Position numbers and translations under genes: made by a program | Notes under the pieces: generated by a model | The model's input: the letters and a program-made list of their open reading frames with translations, nothing else | What the model was told of the DNA's origin: nothing | The model's database searches: none | Shown: positions 27,512-37,259 of the stretch, one piece after another | Layout: every line of letters starts with the position of its first letter | Position numbering within the stretch: position 1 is the stretch's first letter | Assembly (NCBI RefSeq): GCF_964186625.1 | Contig: NZ_OZ075108.1 | Location: 1,612,001 to 1,676,000 of the forward strand | From: Asticcacaulis sp. MM231 | Lineage (GTDB): Bacteria; Pseudomonadota; Alphaproteobacteria; Caulobacterales; Caulobacteraceae | Length of the DNA stretch: 64,000 nucleotides | Direction: 5' to 3'

Positions 27512-28273
27512 CTAGTTCTTCTTCTTTTTACCCCACGGGATGCGATCCATCACGCCATCGAGCGGCTTTTCCGTTACCACGACCGGCGGCGGTACATTGA
27601 TGATGATCGGCTTCTCAGGATAGGCGCGCCATCCGCTCTGGACCAGTTCGCTGAAGCCCTGGCATTTCGGCATTATGCGCACGGCACCGGTGCGCGGCTT
27701 TAGGAAGGGCGCCGCCTGTTTGACGTTCTGCCGCGTCGGGTCAATGAATTGCCAGTCGCCCGCCAGGCCATACCCGCCCTGACCGCCGACATGGACGGCA
27801 TTATAGGCGATGCGCGCCTGATATTCCGGCACGCCGTACTTGATCATGGCACGGTAGAAAATGCCGTCGGCGACATCGCGCTTGCCCGGCTCGCCTATGG
27901 TGTAGAGCCAGTCGTGGATGATGGCCGCGCGCGCGGTCGGCCCTTGCGGATCGATAAAGCTCTGGCCATACCACGGCACCGAGGCGAAGTCGGTGACGTA
28001 CCATTTAGGCACTACGATCACCATGCCGGTGGGGCCGTCGCAATAGGGAAATTCGGCGTTGAGTGTAAAGAGCTTGCGGCCCTGCTTGGTCTGGTTGAAC
28101 AGCATGATCGGCAGCGGCGTCAGCGAACTGGGTGGCGTTGGAGCCACCACTGGCACATAGACGGTCTCGGTCGTCTTCGTTGTGGCGCATCCGGCGACAA
28201 AGAGCAGGGCGGCAAAGGCGGTAAGTTTCAACGAACGCAAGGGAACCCATCCGATAAGCATGTGCCGGGCCAT
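27512..28273 (-). CDS. DUF1353 lipoprotein
   Basis: This 253-residue protein has a lipoprotein signal (TAFAALLFVAGCATTK, Cys29) and a DUF1353 domain (about residues 75-170: VPKWYVTDFASVPWYGQSF, ARAAIIHDWLYTIGE). DUF1353 domains are common in phage and bacterial proteins and have a conserved HD-like histidine/aspartate pair, but no proven activity. The tail contains a Pro-rich segment and ends in lysines. The 3' end converges with the squalene synthase-like gene. Confidence 0.8.
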   Translation of the reverse strand: MARHMLIGWVPLRSLKLTAFAALLFVAGCATTKTTETVYVPVVAPTPPSSLTPLPIMLFNQTKQGRKLFTLNAEFPYCDGPTGMVIVVPKWYVTDFASVPWYGQSFIDPQGPTARAAIIHDWLYTIGEPGKRDVADGIFYRAMIKYGVPEYQARIAYNAVHVGGQGGYGLAGDWQFIDPTRQNVKQAAPFLKPRTGAVRIMPKCQGFSELVQSGWRAYPEKPIIINVPPPVVVTEKPLDGVMDRIPWGKKKKN

Positions 28274-28284
28274 TAGCCCTAAAT

Positions 28285-29703
28285 TCAGGCGATATTTAGC
28301 CAGTCCTGCAAATCCCGCAAGGCGCGCAACGACATAAGGCGTTTTTTGGCGCGGCCACGTTCCTTGAGCGGGATTTTCTTGCCGTCTTCATCAACCTTCG
28401 GCGCTTCCAGCGGGGGCAGCAAGCCATAGTTGATATTCATGGGCTGGAAGGAGCCGCCTTCGAGGTGGCCGATCGTAATGTGGTTGAGCAAGGCGCCCAG
28501 AGCGGTCGTCTCCGGCGGGGCGGGGAGGTCGCGGCCCAGAGCCTGCGCGGCGGCGAAACGGCCGGCCAAAAGGCCGATGGCGGCGCTTTCGACATAGCCT
28601 TCCACGCCCGTGATCTGGCCGGCGAACCGCACATTTTTTTGCCCTACCGCTTCGCTGCTTGAGGGCGTGAAAAACGCTTTCATGCGCAATTCTCGGTCGA
28701 GAAGCTTGGGCGACTGGATAAAGGTGTTGCGGTGCAGGCCCCCCAGACGCGCGAACTGCGCGTTCTCCAGGCCCGGGATCATGCGGAAGACCTCAGCCTG
28801 AGCGCCATGCTTCAGCTTGGTCTGGAAGCCGACCATATTATACAGCGTTCCCAAGGCGTTATCCTGCCGAAGCTGAATGATCGCATGAGCTTTCACGGTC
28901 GGGTTATGCGGATTGGTCAGGCCCACAGGCTTCATGGGACCGTAGCGCAGGGTCTCGCGGCCGCGCTCGGCCATGACCTCGATCGGCAGGCAGCCATCGA
29001 AATAGGGGATGTGCTCCCAATCCTTGAACTCGGCCTTGGGGCCCTCTAACAGGGCGTCGATAAAGGCCTCGTACTGCTGTTTGTCCATCGGGCAGTTGAT
29101 ATAGGCCGCCGCGTCGCCGCCGGGGCCTTCCTTATCGTAGCGCGATTGCTTCCACGCCTTCGACATGTCGATGCTCTCGGCATGGATGATCGGCGCGATG
29201 GCATCAAAGAAGCTGAGCTGGCCTTCGCCGGACACATCGAGCACGAAGCGCGACAACGCCTCGGAGGTGAGGGGGCCGGTGGCCACCACCACATTGTCCC
29301 AGCCGTTATCGGCCAGGGTGGTGATTTCCTCGCGCACGATGGTCATGAGCGGATGGTTGGCAAGCGCCTCGGTGACGGCGGCGCTGAAATTGTCGCGGTC
29401 CATGGCAAGCGCACCGCCGGCCGGCACCTGGTGCTTGTCGGCGCAGGCGAGGATCAGAGAATTCGAGCGGCGCATTTCTTCATGCAGCAGGCCCACGGCA
29501 TTGAACTGCCAGTCATCCGAGCGGAAAGAGTTGGAGCACACCAGTTCGGCGAGGCCATCGGTCTGGTGGGCGTCGGTCGTGATCGGTGCGCCATCGCGCG
29601 TGCCGCCACGCATTTCGTGCAGCACCACCCGAATGCCAGCCTGAACCAGTTGCCAGCAGGCTTCTGAACCGGCGAGACCGCCGCCAATAACATGAACTGT
29701 CAA
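28285..29703 (-). CDS. trmFO: tRNA uridine-54 methyltransferase TrmFO
   Basis: TrmFO uses methylenetetrahydrofolate and FAD to make m5U54 in tRNA. The 472-residue protein has the FAD-binding start [20 protein letters not shown], then [21 protein letters not shown] and the late block [20 protein letters not shown], all typical of the family (formerly Gid). It lies 11 bases downstream of a DUF1353 gene start on the same strand, with which it may be co-transcribed. Confidence 0.96.
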   Translation of the reverse strand: MTVHVIGGGLAGSEACWQLVQAGIRVVLHEMRGGTRDGAPITTDAHQTDGLAELVCSNSFRSDDWQFNAVGLLHEEMRRSNSLILACADKHQVPAGGALAMDRDNFSAAVTEALANHPLMTIVREEITTLADNGWDNVVVATGPLTSEALSRFVLDVSGEGQLSFFDAIAPIIHAESIDMSKAWKQSRYDKEGPGGDAAAYINCPMDKQQYEAFIDALLEGPKAEFKDWEHIPYFDGCLPIEVMAERGRETLRYGPMKPVGLTNPHNPTVKAHAIIQLRQDNALGTLYNMVGFQTKLKHGAQAEVFRMIPGLENAQFARLGGLHRNTFIQSPKLLDRELRMKAFFTPSSSEAVGQKNVRFAGQITGVEGYVESAAIGLLAGRFAAAQALGRDLPAPPETTALGALLNHITIGHLEGGSFQPMNINYGLLPPLEAPKVDEDGKKIPLKERGRAKKRLMSLRALRDLQDWLNIA

Positions 29704-29775
29704 CCTGATCTCCTGCCGTATAGCCTAAACGCAAAGACGATGCCTCTATAGCAAGGCGACGCCTGTGGGAAGAGA

Positions 29776-30225
29776 TTACAGGCGGCCGGCCAGAAAGGCG
29801 TCGATCTGTGTGTGATGCGACTTGTAAAAGTCAATATTGGCCGCATTGGTGTAGGACAATATGACATCGTCGACGCCGGGTTGCGCAGCCGCAACGGCAT
29901 CGGCAATGGCCAGCATGCCATACAGGAAGTCATGCGGCGTCAGGCCGTTCCTTACGATGATGTCGCGTGCTTTCGGCGAGGCCTCGATCTGGCCGACCAG
30001 TTGCGCCAGGGTTTCCATCTTCGACATATCGGCGCCACCGCCGAGATCGACCTTCTGGGTGTTGATCTCCTTGGCGGCGGCGATCAGCTTGGCCAGAAGT
30101 GGTTCGGTTAGTGGAAACTGCGCCAGTTCGGCCAATTCCTCATCGGTCATGGACTGCGCCATGGCGGGTGATAGGGGCAGCATCGCCATCACGAAAGCGG
30201 CCATGGCCAACCAGAACTTTTTCAT
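29776..30225 (-). CDS. Secreted protein of unknown function
   Basis: This protein of 149 residues has a signal peptide (MKKFWLAMAAFVMAMLPLSP, cut after AMA near residue 24). The mature part is helical with LTEPLLAKLIAAAKEINTQK and NGLTPHDFLYGMLAIADAVA. The ATG at 30225 is chosen because TGAGGATCAAG lies just before it. Its family is not recognised with confidence. A periplasmic location is the only firm statement. Confidence 0.75.
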   Translation of the reverse strand: MKKFWLAMAAFVMAMLPLSPAMAQSMTDEELAELAQFPLTEPLLAKLIAAAKEINTQKVDLGGGADMSKMETLAQLVGQIEASPKARDIIVRNGLTPHDFLYGMLAIADAVAAAQPGVDDVILSYTNAANIDFYKSHHTQIDAFLAGRL

Positions 30226-30381
30226 CTTGATCCTCATATCACGGTCATATCTGTGTGGCTCTATAGCAAGCTTGGATCGGAAATGTGACGCGTTTAACGA
30301 AATAAGCTTTAAAAGCGAATGGATTTGTTTCTAAATCGCTATTGGCCTGAAATAGACGGGCGGGCCATGGTTGGGGGTATT

Positions 30382-31191
30382 ATGAGGGATACATCGGCAT
30401 TTTCGGTGACGAAGGCCTTGAAGGCGTCTACGGGCTTTTTGCCGCAGGCGTGGGCTGGCGTGTGGCTTTCGCTGCTCGTGGTTCTGGCGCTTGTGATCGG
30501 TGGGCCTATGGCAGCGATAGCGTTCAAAACGCCGTTGGCCGGTCTGGCACTGGTCTTGTTGCTGGTCATCGTCAAGCTGGTGACGCACGGCGGGCTCTAT
30601 CGCGTTGCCCTATTCGGCAAGTCAGCGCGCGAAGAAGGGCTAGGTTTTGGCGGCTTTCAGTTTGGCCCGCCGGAATGGCGTCTGCTGGCGGCCTCGCTGG
30701 TCGTGACGGCCTTTTTCGCCTTGATGGTAGCCACGCTGTTTATCGTTTTCGCCATCGCTCTCAGCTTTTCCGGTCTGACGCATGGCTATGACACCACGAT
30801 GCAGGCGGTTCAGGCGTTGATCGCGCGACATGACGGCATCGACTATCTGTTTATCGCCTATATTATCGGCAGCTTTATTTTCCTCGTCTTTGTGGGGCTG
30901 AAATTCGCCCTGCTGGCCGCGGCTAACATCGCCGAGCGCCGGCTGGTGACGCTCAATGCCCTGGGGCTGACCTCCGGTCATGTCGGGCGGATATGTCTTG
31001 GGCTTCTGGTCATCCTGTTACCGTTCGTGTTGATCTGTGATTTAGTTAGCCAGAGGCTGGGACATGTCGGGCAGACGCGTCTTGTGGTCCATGCCGCGCT
31101 GATGGGCCTGTATATTTTCCTGTTTTTGCCACTGACCGTCGGATTTTTGGCCGACAGCTATAGGCAGATTGTCACGATCAGGTCTAAATAG
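30382..31191 (+). CDS. Multi-span membrane protein
   Basis: This 269-residue protein has about six transmembrane helices (for example WAGVWLSLLVVLALVIGG and LLVILLPFVLICDLVSQ) and no recognised domain. The general look is like the membrane domain found beside glycerophosphodiesterases. It is followed, after 38 bases, by a second membrane protein of similar layout, so the two may form a pair. The start at 30382 is chosen near a G-rich stretch. An open frame begins at 30319. Confidence 0.7.
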   Translation: MRDTSAFSVTKALKASTGFLPQAWAGVWLSLLVVLALVIGGPMAAIAFKTPLAGLALVLLLVIVKLVTHGGLYRVALFGKSAREEGLGFGGFQFGPPEWRLLAASLVVTAFFALMVATLFIVFAIALSFSGLTHGYDTTMQAVQALIARHDGIDYLFIAYIIGSFIFLVFVGLKFALLAAANIAERRLVTLNALGLTSGHVGRICLGLLVILLPFVLICDLVSQRLGHVGQTRLVVHAALMGLYIFLFLPLTVGFLADSYRQIVTIRSK

Positions 31192-31229
31192 CCGAGTCCG
31201 TGCCTGATGCGGACGGACGAGACCTGCGC

Positions 31230-32135
31230 ATGAACCTCACCTTTGACTTCGCTTTTGAAGGTTTCCGCCTGATCCGCGAGCGACCCAAGCTGATCGCTTT
31301 CTGGGGGGCGCTGACGCTTCTGTGGTGGGGGGCGATGTGGGGTATCATGGTCGCCATGGCCGGGCCGGCTCTGGCTACGCTGATGAAGATGACCAGCTAT
31401 GATCCGCAGGTGATCCAGACCCTGACCGCGCAGCTTTTACCGGCTTTAGGCGTATGCGCGCCTATCTATGTTGTCATGTCGTCGATTCTGGTCTGCGCCA
31501 TCTGCCGTGCCTCCATGGGACAAAGCGATGATCGTTTTGGCTTTCTGAAGCTGGGTATGGATGAGATCCGCATGATGGGCGTGCGGGGCGGGACCTTGCT
31601 GACGCTTGCCGGTGTTTTTATCGGTTTTGGCACGGTTGGCAGCCTTATTGCCGCTCTGGTCAATGCCAGCAGCTCGCAAGCCGCGGCGGCGGCGCAGTCC
31701 TTGAGCAGCATTCTGGCGCTCGGCACCTTTGTCTGGCTGTCCTTGCGCCTGTCGCTTAATAATCCGCAAAGCTTCGAAAGCCAGCGTATCAACCTGTTCG
31801 GCAGTTTCAGCCTGACACAGGACCGCTTCTGGTCGTTGTTCACCGGCTATGCGGCCGCCATGGCGCTGGCGCTGGTGGTGCAGTTTCTGTGTGACAAGAT
31901 CATCGAGGCGGTGCAGGTCTTGAGCCTCGGCCTCAAGGTTACCGGCGATATGGTGCCGCCCGACCCGACCACCCTGAGCAGTTTCCTGTCACCGGCTTCT
32001 CTGATCTACTTTGTCCTGAGCTATGCAATTGTCGCGCCGCTGACCTCGGCCATACAGTTTGGCGCGCCGGTGGCGGCCTACAAGATCTTGCGCGGCAAGG
32101 TGGCCCTTAAACCGGATCAGGAAGCGGTGCGTTAA
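31230..32135 (+). CDS. Multi-span membrane protein, partner of the preceding gene
   Basis: This protein of 301 residues has about six helices and opens with NLTFDFAFEGFRLIRERPKL, a motif seen in bacterial membrane proteins of unknown role. The first gene of the pair has a similar arrangement of helices. Its stop codon shares the bases TTAA with the stop of the carbonic anhydrase gene on the other strand. The start at 31230 was chosen over GTG at 31200 by the form of the N-terminus. Confidence 0.7.
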   Translation: MNLTFDFAFEGFRLIRERPKLIAFWGALTLLWWGAMWGIMVAMAGPALATLMKMTSYDPQVIQTLTAQLLPALGVCAPIYVVMSSILVCAICRASMGQSDDRFGFLKLGMDEIRMMGVRGGTLLTLAGVFIGFGTVGSLIAALVNASSSQAAAAAQSLSSILALGTFVWLSLRLSLNNPQSFESQRINLFGSFSLTQDRFWSLFTGYAAAMALALVVQFLCDKIIEAVQVLSLGLKVTGDMVPPDPTTLSSFLSPASLIYFVLSYAIVAPLTSAIQFGAPVAAYKILRGKVALKPDQEAVR

Positions 32136-32980
32136 CTGCCTGACATATGCAGGAAGTCGCGTCCATGCGCCGGCTGCAAGGGGCGGGCGTTCGGACCGAT
32201 AAGGCGTTGAAAGGCATCGGCCTGTTCAGCGCTGACGGTCAATGGCGAAGAAAAGACCATCCACGTCACCTCTTCCGTGCAGGGCGGCGTCGTCAGTGAG
32301 CCTGAATAGACATAGAAGTCCTCGGTGCCCGGCATCAGATCCTGCGCGTTGATCAGAAGATCCGGCAAGGGAACAGGCTGGCCCGGGTCAGACGGCAGGT
32401 AGGTCCACAAGGAGGCCAGCATGGGATCGGCCGCGCCGATGTCCGACATGACAGAGATCACGAGGTAATGGCCCTTGGCATCCTGATGGACAAAGTGGGC
32501 TTCCAGCGCGGTGGCATGGCCATTGATGGCGTGTTCGCTCGGCGAATGAAAGTGGAACTGCTTCAGCGTAAAAAGATTGCCGTCAATTTCAATGCCGCCG
32601 CCGTCTTTCGGTGTCACGACGACCGTATGGCCGTTGTTTTGTATCGTGGCGGTCGAGGCGTGATAGGCCATGACCATATGCGATGACATATTGCGCGTGT
32701 TGCCAGAGATATCGACGGGCGACTGACGCTGACCGGTGCCACACACCGCATTAGGGCCGCCCATCTGGGCCCAGTGCGACGGCCCTTCGTTGCCGCTGTA
32801 GGTCCAGTGCTGCACGGCGCCCGTTTCGGAGCCGTGACCTGCCGCAGCCGCGCCGTGCTCAGCAGAGCCATGCTCTGTTGCATCAGGCGCGTGTTCATCC
32901 GCCTTTTTGCCTGAGCAGGCGACAATGGACAGGGCCAGCAGGCTGACCGCAACAATTCTATGGGCGCGACTCATCTTCAT
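32132..32980 (-). CDS. Alpha-class carbonic anhydrase, lipoprotein form
   Basis: This 282-residue enzyme interconverts CO2 and bicarbonate. It has a lipoprotein signal (LLALSIVACSGKK) and a His/Ala-rich linker to about residue 55. The alpha-CA domain shows the zinc-ligand strand FHFHSPSEHAING and EAHFVHQDAKG, with TTPPCTEEVTWMV as the conserved C-terminal block. The location is the outer face of the inner membrane or the outer membrane. The cysteines GPNAVCGTGQRQSPVDIS and TTPPCTEE probably form the usual disulphide. Confidence 0.93.
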   Translation of the reverse strand: MKMSRAHRIVAVSLLALSIVACSGKKADEHAPDATEHGSAEHGAAAAGHGSETGAVQHWTYSGNEGPSHWAQMGGPNAVCGTGQRQSPVDISGNTRNMSSHMVMAYHASTATIQNNGHTVVVTPKDGGGIEIDGNLFTLKQFHFHSPSEHAINGHATALEAHFVHQDAKGHYLVISVMSDIGAADPMLASLWTYLPSDPGQPVPLPDLLINAQDLMPGTEDFYVYSGSLTTPPCTEEVTWMVFSSPLTVSAEQADAFQRLIGPNARPLQPAHGRDFLHMSGS

Positions 32981-33047
32981 GTCGCGATCCTGCCGAAAAT
33001 TGGTTAACGGAGGTTAAGCGTGCTTCGCTTGTAAGGCGAAAAACCTG

Positions 33048-35957
33048 CTAATGCGCCGGCTCGAGGTGACGCTGCTTGTGTTTGGCCAACATCTCCTTGA
33101 GATACTTGCCGGTCCAGCTCTTGCTGTTTTTCGCCACGTCTTCCGGCGTACCGAAGGCCACGATCTCACCGCCGCCATCGCCGCCTTCCGGACCGAAATC
33201 GAGCAGCCAGTCGGCGGTCTTGATGACGTCGAGATTGTGCTCGATGACCACGACCGTGTTGCCGTGATCGGTCAGTTCATGCAGCACTTCCAGCAGTTTG
33301 CGCGTATCCTCGAAGTGCAGGCCGGTGGTCGGCTCATCGAGAATATACAGCGTCTTGCCGGTGGCGCGCTTGGAAAGCTCTTTCGATAATTTGACGCGCT
33401 GGGCCTCGCCGCCGGACAGCGTGGTCGCCTGCTGGCCGATCTTGATATAGCCAAGCCCAACGCGCTTGAGGGTTTCCAGCTTGTCGCGGATGGTGGGCAC
33501 GGCCTTAAAGACCTCGGCGCCTTCCTCGACCGTCATGTCCAGCACGTCGGCGATGGAGTGGCCCTTGAACGAAATATCGAGGGTTTCGCGGTTGTAGCGC
33601 TTGCCCTTGCAGACATCACAGGTGACGTAGACATCGGGCAGGAAGTGCATTTCGATCTTGATCAGGCCATCGCCCGAACAGGCTTCGCAGCGCCCGCCCT
33701 TGACGTTGAAGGAGAAGCGGCCCGGGCCATAGCCGCGCGCCTTCGATTCCGGCAGACCGCAATACCAGTCCCGGATAGGACCGAACGCACCGGTATAGGT
33801 GGCCGGGTTGGATCGCGGGGTGCGGCCGATGGGCGACTGGTCGATCTCAACGATCTTGTCGAAAAACTCCAGTCCTTCAATCTTGTCATGTGGGGCCGGG
33901 TGGGCAGAGGCATTGTTGAGCCGGCGGGCGGCGGCCTTGTAGAGCGTTTCCAGCGTGAAGGTCGACTTGCCGCCACCTGAGACACCGGTGATGCAGGTCA
34001 TCACGCCGACCGGGATTTCGCCGGTGACGTTTTTCAGGTTGTTGCCGCGGGCGCCGATTACCTTCAGCATCTTCTTCTTGTTGATTGGCCGGCGCTGATC
34101 ATTATGACCTTCGCCATAGAAAAGCGGGATTTCCTTCTTGCCGGTCAGGTATTGGCCGGTGAGGGAGTTCGGATTGGCCTTGATCTCTTCGGGCAGGCCC
34201 TGCGCGATGATCTGGCCGCCATGCACGCCGGCGGCGGGGCCCATGTCGATGACATAATCGGCTTGCAGGATCGCGTCTTCGTCGTGCTCGACCACCAGCA
34301 CCGAATTGCCGAGATCGCGAAGGCCCTTGAGGCTGACGAGCAGGCGGTCATTGTCGCGCTGGTGCAGGCCGATGGACGGTTCGTCAAGCACATAGAGCAC
34401 GCCGGTCAGGCCGGAGCCGATCTGCGAGGCCAGGCGGATGCGCTGGCTTTCGCCGCCGGACAGAGTGCCGGAATTGCGCGACAGGTTGAGATAATCCAGA
34501 CCCACATCATTAAGAAAACGCAGCCGGTCTCTGATTTCTTTCAGAATTCTGCGGGCAATCTCCTGTGATTGCGGCGTCAGCTTGTCTTCGACGGTGGAGA
34601 ACCATTCGTGCGCCTTGCGGATCGACAAGCCTGAAATTTGCGAAATGTTTTTGGCGTCGATCTTGACGGCCAGGGCTTCCGGCTTGAGGCGTGCGCCACC
34701 GCAGGCCTCGCATGGTGTTTCCGACTGATAACGCGCCAGATCTTCGCGCACCCATGACGAATCGGTTTCACGCCAGCGCCGGTCCATATTGGGAATGACG
34801 CCTTCAAAGACCTTGGTGACGTCGTAACGTCGGTTGCCGTCTTCGTATGTGAACTTGATCTTCTGGCTGCCTGAGCCTTGCAGGATGACGGTCTGCACTT
34901 CTTCGCTCAGCTTGTTCCACGGCGTGTCCATCTTGAAGCCGTAGTGCAGGCTGAGCGCCTGCAGGGTCTGGGCATAGAGCGGCGACGGGCCTTTCGACCA
35001 CGGAGCTATGGCGCCGCCGGTCAGGGAGAGCTTCGGATCGGCGACGATCATCTCCTTGTCGAAGGCGAGCTTGACGCCCAAGCCATCGCAGGTCGGGCAG
35101 GCGCCGTAGGGGTTGTTGAAGGAGAACAGGCGCGGCTCGATCTCGGTGATGGTAAAGCCGGAGACCGGACAGGCGAATTTTTCCGAGAAGATGATGCGCT
35201 TCGGTTCGGTTTCGCCGTCTTCCATATCGGCATATTCAGAGATCGCCAGGCCATCCGCCAGTTTCAGCGCGGTTTCCAGCGAGTCGGCGAGACGCGCCAT
35301 TATGCCGGATTTGACGATGACGCGGTCGATAACGACGTCGATGTCATGCTTGAACTTTTTATCTAATTTTGGTGCATCTTCAATTGGATAGTATTCGCCG
35401 TTAATCTTAAGTCTCTGGAATCCCTGACGCTGAAGGTCGGCGATTTCCTTCTTGTACTCGCCCTTACGACCGCGCACGAATGGCGCCAGAAGCAGCAGGC
35501 GCGTACCTTCCGGCAGGGCCATGATCTTGTCGACCATCTGCGAAATGGTCTGGCTCTCGATCGGCAAACCGGTGGCAGGCGAATAGGGGATACCGACGCG
35601 CGCCCACAACAAGCGCATATAGTCATGGATTTCGGTGACGGTGCCGACGGTCGAGCGCGGGTTCTTCGAGGTCGTTTTTTGTTCTATCGAAATGGCCGGC
35701 GACAGCCCTTCGATCAGGTCGACATCTGGCTTCGACATGAGTTCGAGGAACTGACGGGCATAGGCCGACAGCGATTCGACGTACCGTCTCTGGCCTTCAG
35801 CGTAGATGGTATCAAACGCAAGGGAAGATTTGCCTGAACCGGAAAGGCCGGTGAGCACCACCAGTTGACCACGGGGGATATCAACGTCCACGCCCTTGAG
35901 GTTATGCTCTCTGGCGCCGCGAACCTTGATGAAATCCTGATCGAAGTGCTTCGCCAT
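33048..35957 (-). CDS. uvrA: Excinuclease ABC subunit A
   Basis: UvrA scans DNA for bulky damage and loads UvrB in nucleotide excision repair. The 969-residue protein has two ABC cassettes, with Walker [10 protein letters not shown] near residue 36 and GVSGGGKST near 663. Signature motifs are [13 protein letters not shown] and [13 protein letters not shown], and zinc-finger cysteine pairs appear at CPVSG...CPTC and CEAC...CDVC. Length is normal. A LexA-like site lies 72 bases upstream, so it may belong to the SOS regulon. Confidence 0.97.
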   Translation of the reverse strand: MAKHFDQDFIKVRGAREHNLKGVDVDIPRGQLVVLTGLSGSGKSSLAFDTIYAEGQRRYVESLSAYARQFLELMSKPDVDLIEGLSPAISIEQKTTSKNPRSTVGTVTEIHDYMRLLWARVGIPYSPATGLPIESQTISQMVDKIMALPEGTRLLLLAPFVRGRKGEYKKEIADLQRQGFQRLKINGEYYPIEDAPKLDKKFKHDIDVVIDRVIVKSGIMARLADSLETALKLADGLAISEYADMEDGETEPKRIIFSEKFACPVSGFTITEIEPRLFSFNNPYGACPTCDGLGVKLAFDKEMIVADPKLSLTGGAIAPWSKGPSPLYAQTLQALSLHYGFKMDTPWNKLSEEVQTVILQGSGSQKIKFTYEDGNRRYDVTKVFEGVIPNMDRRWRETDSSWVREDLARYQSETPCEACGGARLKPEALAVKIDAKNISQISGLSIRKAHEWFSTVEDKLTPQSQEIARRILKEIRDRLRFLNDVGLDYLNLSRNSGTLSGGESQRIRLASQIGSGLTGVLYVLDEPSIGLHQRDNDRLLVSLKGLRDLGNSVLVVEHDEDAILQADYVIDMGPAAGVHGGQIIAQGLPEEIKANPNSLTGQYLTGKKEIPLFYGEGHNDQRRPINKKKMLKVIGARGNNLKNVTGEIPVGVMTCITGVSGGGKSTFTLETLYKAAARRLNNASAHPAPHDKIEGLEFFDKIVEIDQSPIGRTPRSNPATYTGAFGPIRDWYCGLPESKARGYGPGRFSFNVKGGRCEACSGDGLIKIEMHFLPDVYVTCDVCKGKRYNRETLDISFKGHSIADVLDMTVEEGAEVFKAVPTIRDKLETLKRVGLGYIKIGQQATTLSGGEAQRVKLSKELSKRATGKTLYILDEPTTGLHFEDTRKLLEVLHELTDHGNTVVVIEHNLDVIKTADWLLDFGPEGGDGGGEIVAFGTPEDVAKNSKSWTGKYLKEMLAKHKQRHLEPAH

Positions 35958-36028
35958 ACGCGCATATCCCGAAATTTGAACAAGAGGACTATATAGAAGT
36001 TTTGCCGTGATTTGCCAGAGGGCTTCAA

Positions 36029-36043
36029 GAACATTTTAGCAAC
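36029..36043. promoter_or_regulatory. Possible LexA box upstream of uvrA
   Basis: GAAC-N7-CAAC lies in the uvrA leader. Alphaproteobacterial LexA recognises the direct repeat GTTC-N7-GTTC (GAAC-N7-GAAC on this strand), so this is one base from consensus. Position suits a uvrA operator. A single mismatch and no second site keep confidence modest. Confidence 0.35.
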
Positions 36044-36195
36044 ATTAGGGTTTTGCGCCGCAATACATATCGGTTCTTTAGCTATGGTGACTAACTGTCA
36101 GGATGTGTCAGCAGATGTTTTTGACGCGTCATCAACCTTAAGAACACAGTAAGGCCTGATTTATTGATCAGGGTCAGGATGAAGGGGGCTGTTAT

Positions 36196-37257
36196 ATGCC
36201 GGTCATCGTTAAACGTTTAAGGCATCGTATAAGCGACAGCGTCGAGTTGTCGCTGGCGATATTGACAGCCCGCACCAGTCGGCGCACCCGTCTGACGGGC
36301 GCCGTGGTCTTGGCACTTGGTCTTCATGCTCTTTTGTTATGGGCCTTGCTCAGTTCGCGTCTCGGTGTCTGGGACACTGATCTGGCCATTATCGATGATG
36401 CGCCTGTACTGATCGAGCTTTGGAATGTGCCGCCCCTGCCGGAGCCCGAACCCGTTCCGGTTATCGAGCCGGTCGTGACACCGCACGAGGCCGAGCCGCA
36501 GGATACGCCGCAGCAGGTCGATGAAACGCCGCAAAAGTCAGAGCCGGCGCCGGCTGTCGTCGCGCCACAGCCGGTGGTTCAGCCCCAGGTCGTCAAGCCG
36601 ATCACCATCCAGATACCCAACGACAAGCCGCTCGACATGACCGCACCGAAAACGGTGGCGGATGTGCCGGCCCGTCCGAACATCGGGGCCACGGTGAAAA
36701 AGAAAACGCAGGAGGAGATCGAGGCGGCCAAAAAGGACACGGCGACTCAATTGACCGATCTCAATCTGCACGCCGTGGATTCCGTCAATATACCGGCCTT
36801 GCAGAAGGTTCAGCCTTCGGGGTTGGCCCCGACAGGCCAGGCGGCGGCATCCGAGGGGGGGCGCATCGGGACCGTGCAATTGCCGCTGGGCGGTATAGAC
36901 GGCACGGGCCTCAAGGGGGGGCGTGGTCAGGTGACGCAATCCCTGCAAAACCATGACTGGTGCGTCGCCACGCAAAAGGCCGGCAAGCCAATACCTGCTG
37001 ATTGCCAGATGACGGATCTCGCCAGCCAGCGTGCGCTGGGACCCAAGCCTGATAAAGATTTCCAGGCGGCCGTGGCGAAGAAAAATTACAAGAGTAAGCC
37101 TGAAAACTCGGATTACTGGGACAGAGTGGTTAAGATGCCGAGCAACAAGGGCCCTAGGGATGATGGCTTAAAGAAGGGGGCCTATTCAGATCCGAAGGCG
37201 CAGCGCATGATGAACGGTATTGATCCCGATCCAAAAAGCGCGATCGGGCCAAAGTGA
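36196..37257 (+). CDS. TonB-like proline-rich single-span protein
   Basis: This 353-residue protein has one N-terminal membrane helix (about residues 34-53, TGAVVLALGLHALLLWALLS) and a long proline/valine/glutamate-rich region (about 75-150), the layout of TonB and related envelope-spanning proteins. The C-terminal part (WCVATQKAGKPIPADCQM, SDYWDRVVKMPSNKGPRD) is not a TonB C-terminal domain I recognise and holds a cysteine pair. It stands alone between divergent uvrA and a convergent TadG-like gene, with no exbBD nearby. A periplasm-spanning structural role is possible. Confidence 0.7.
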   Translation: MPVIVKRLRHRISDSVELSLAILTARTSRRTRLTGAVVLALGLHALLLWALLSSRLGVWDTDLAIIDDAPVLIELWNVPPLPEPEPVPVIEPVVTPHEAEPQDTPQQVDETPQKSEPAPAVVAPQPVVQPQVVKPITIQIPNDKPLDMTAPKTVADVPARPNIGATVKKKTQEEIEAAKKDTATQLTDLNLHAVDSVNIPALQKVQPSGLAPTGQAAASEGGRIGTVQLPLGGIDGTGLKGGRGQVTQSLQNHDWCVATQKAGKPIPADCQMTDLASQRALGPKPDKDFQAAVAKKNYKSKPENSDYWDRVVKMPSNKGPRDDGLKKGAYSDPKAQRMMNGIDPDPKSAIGPK

Positions 37258-37259
37258 GG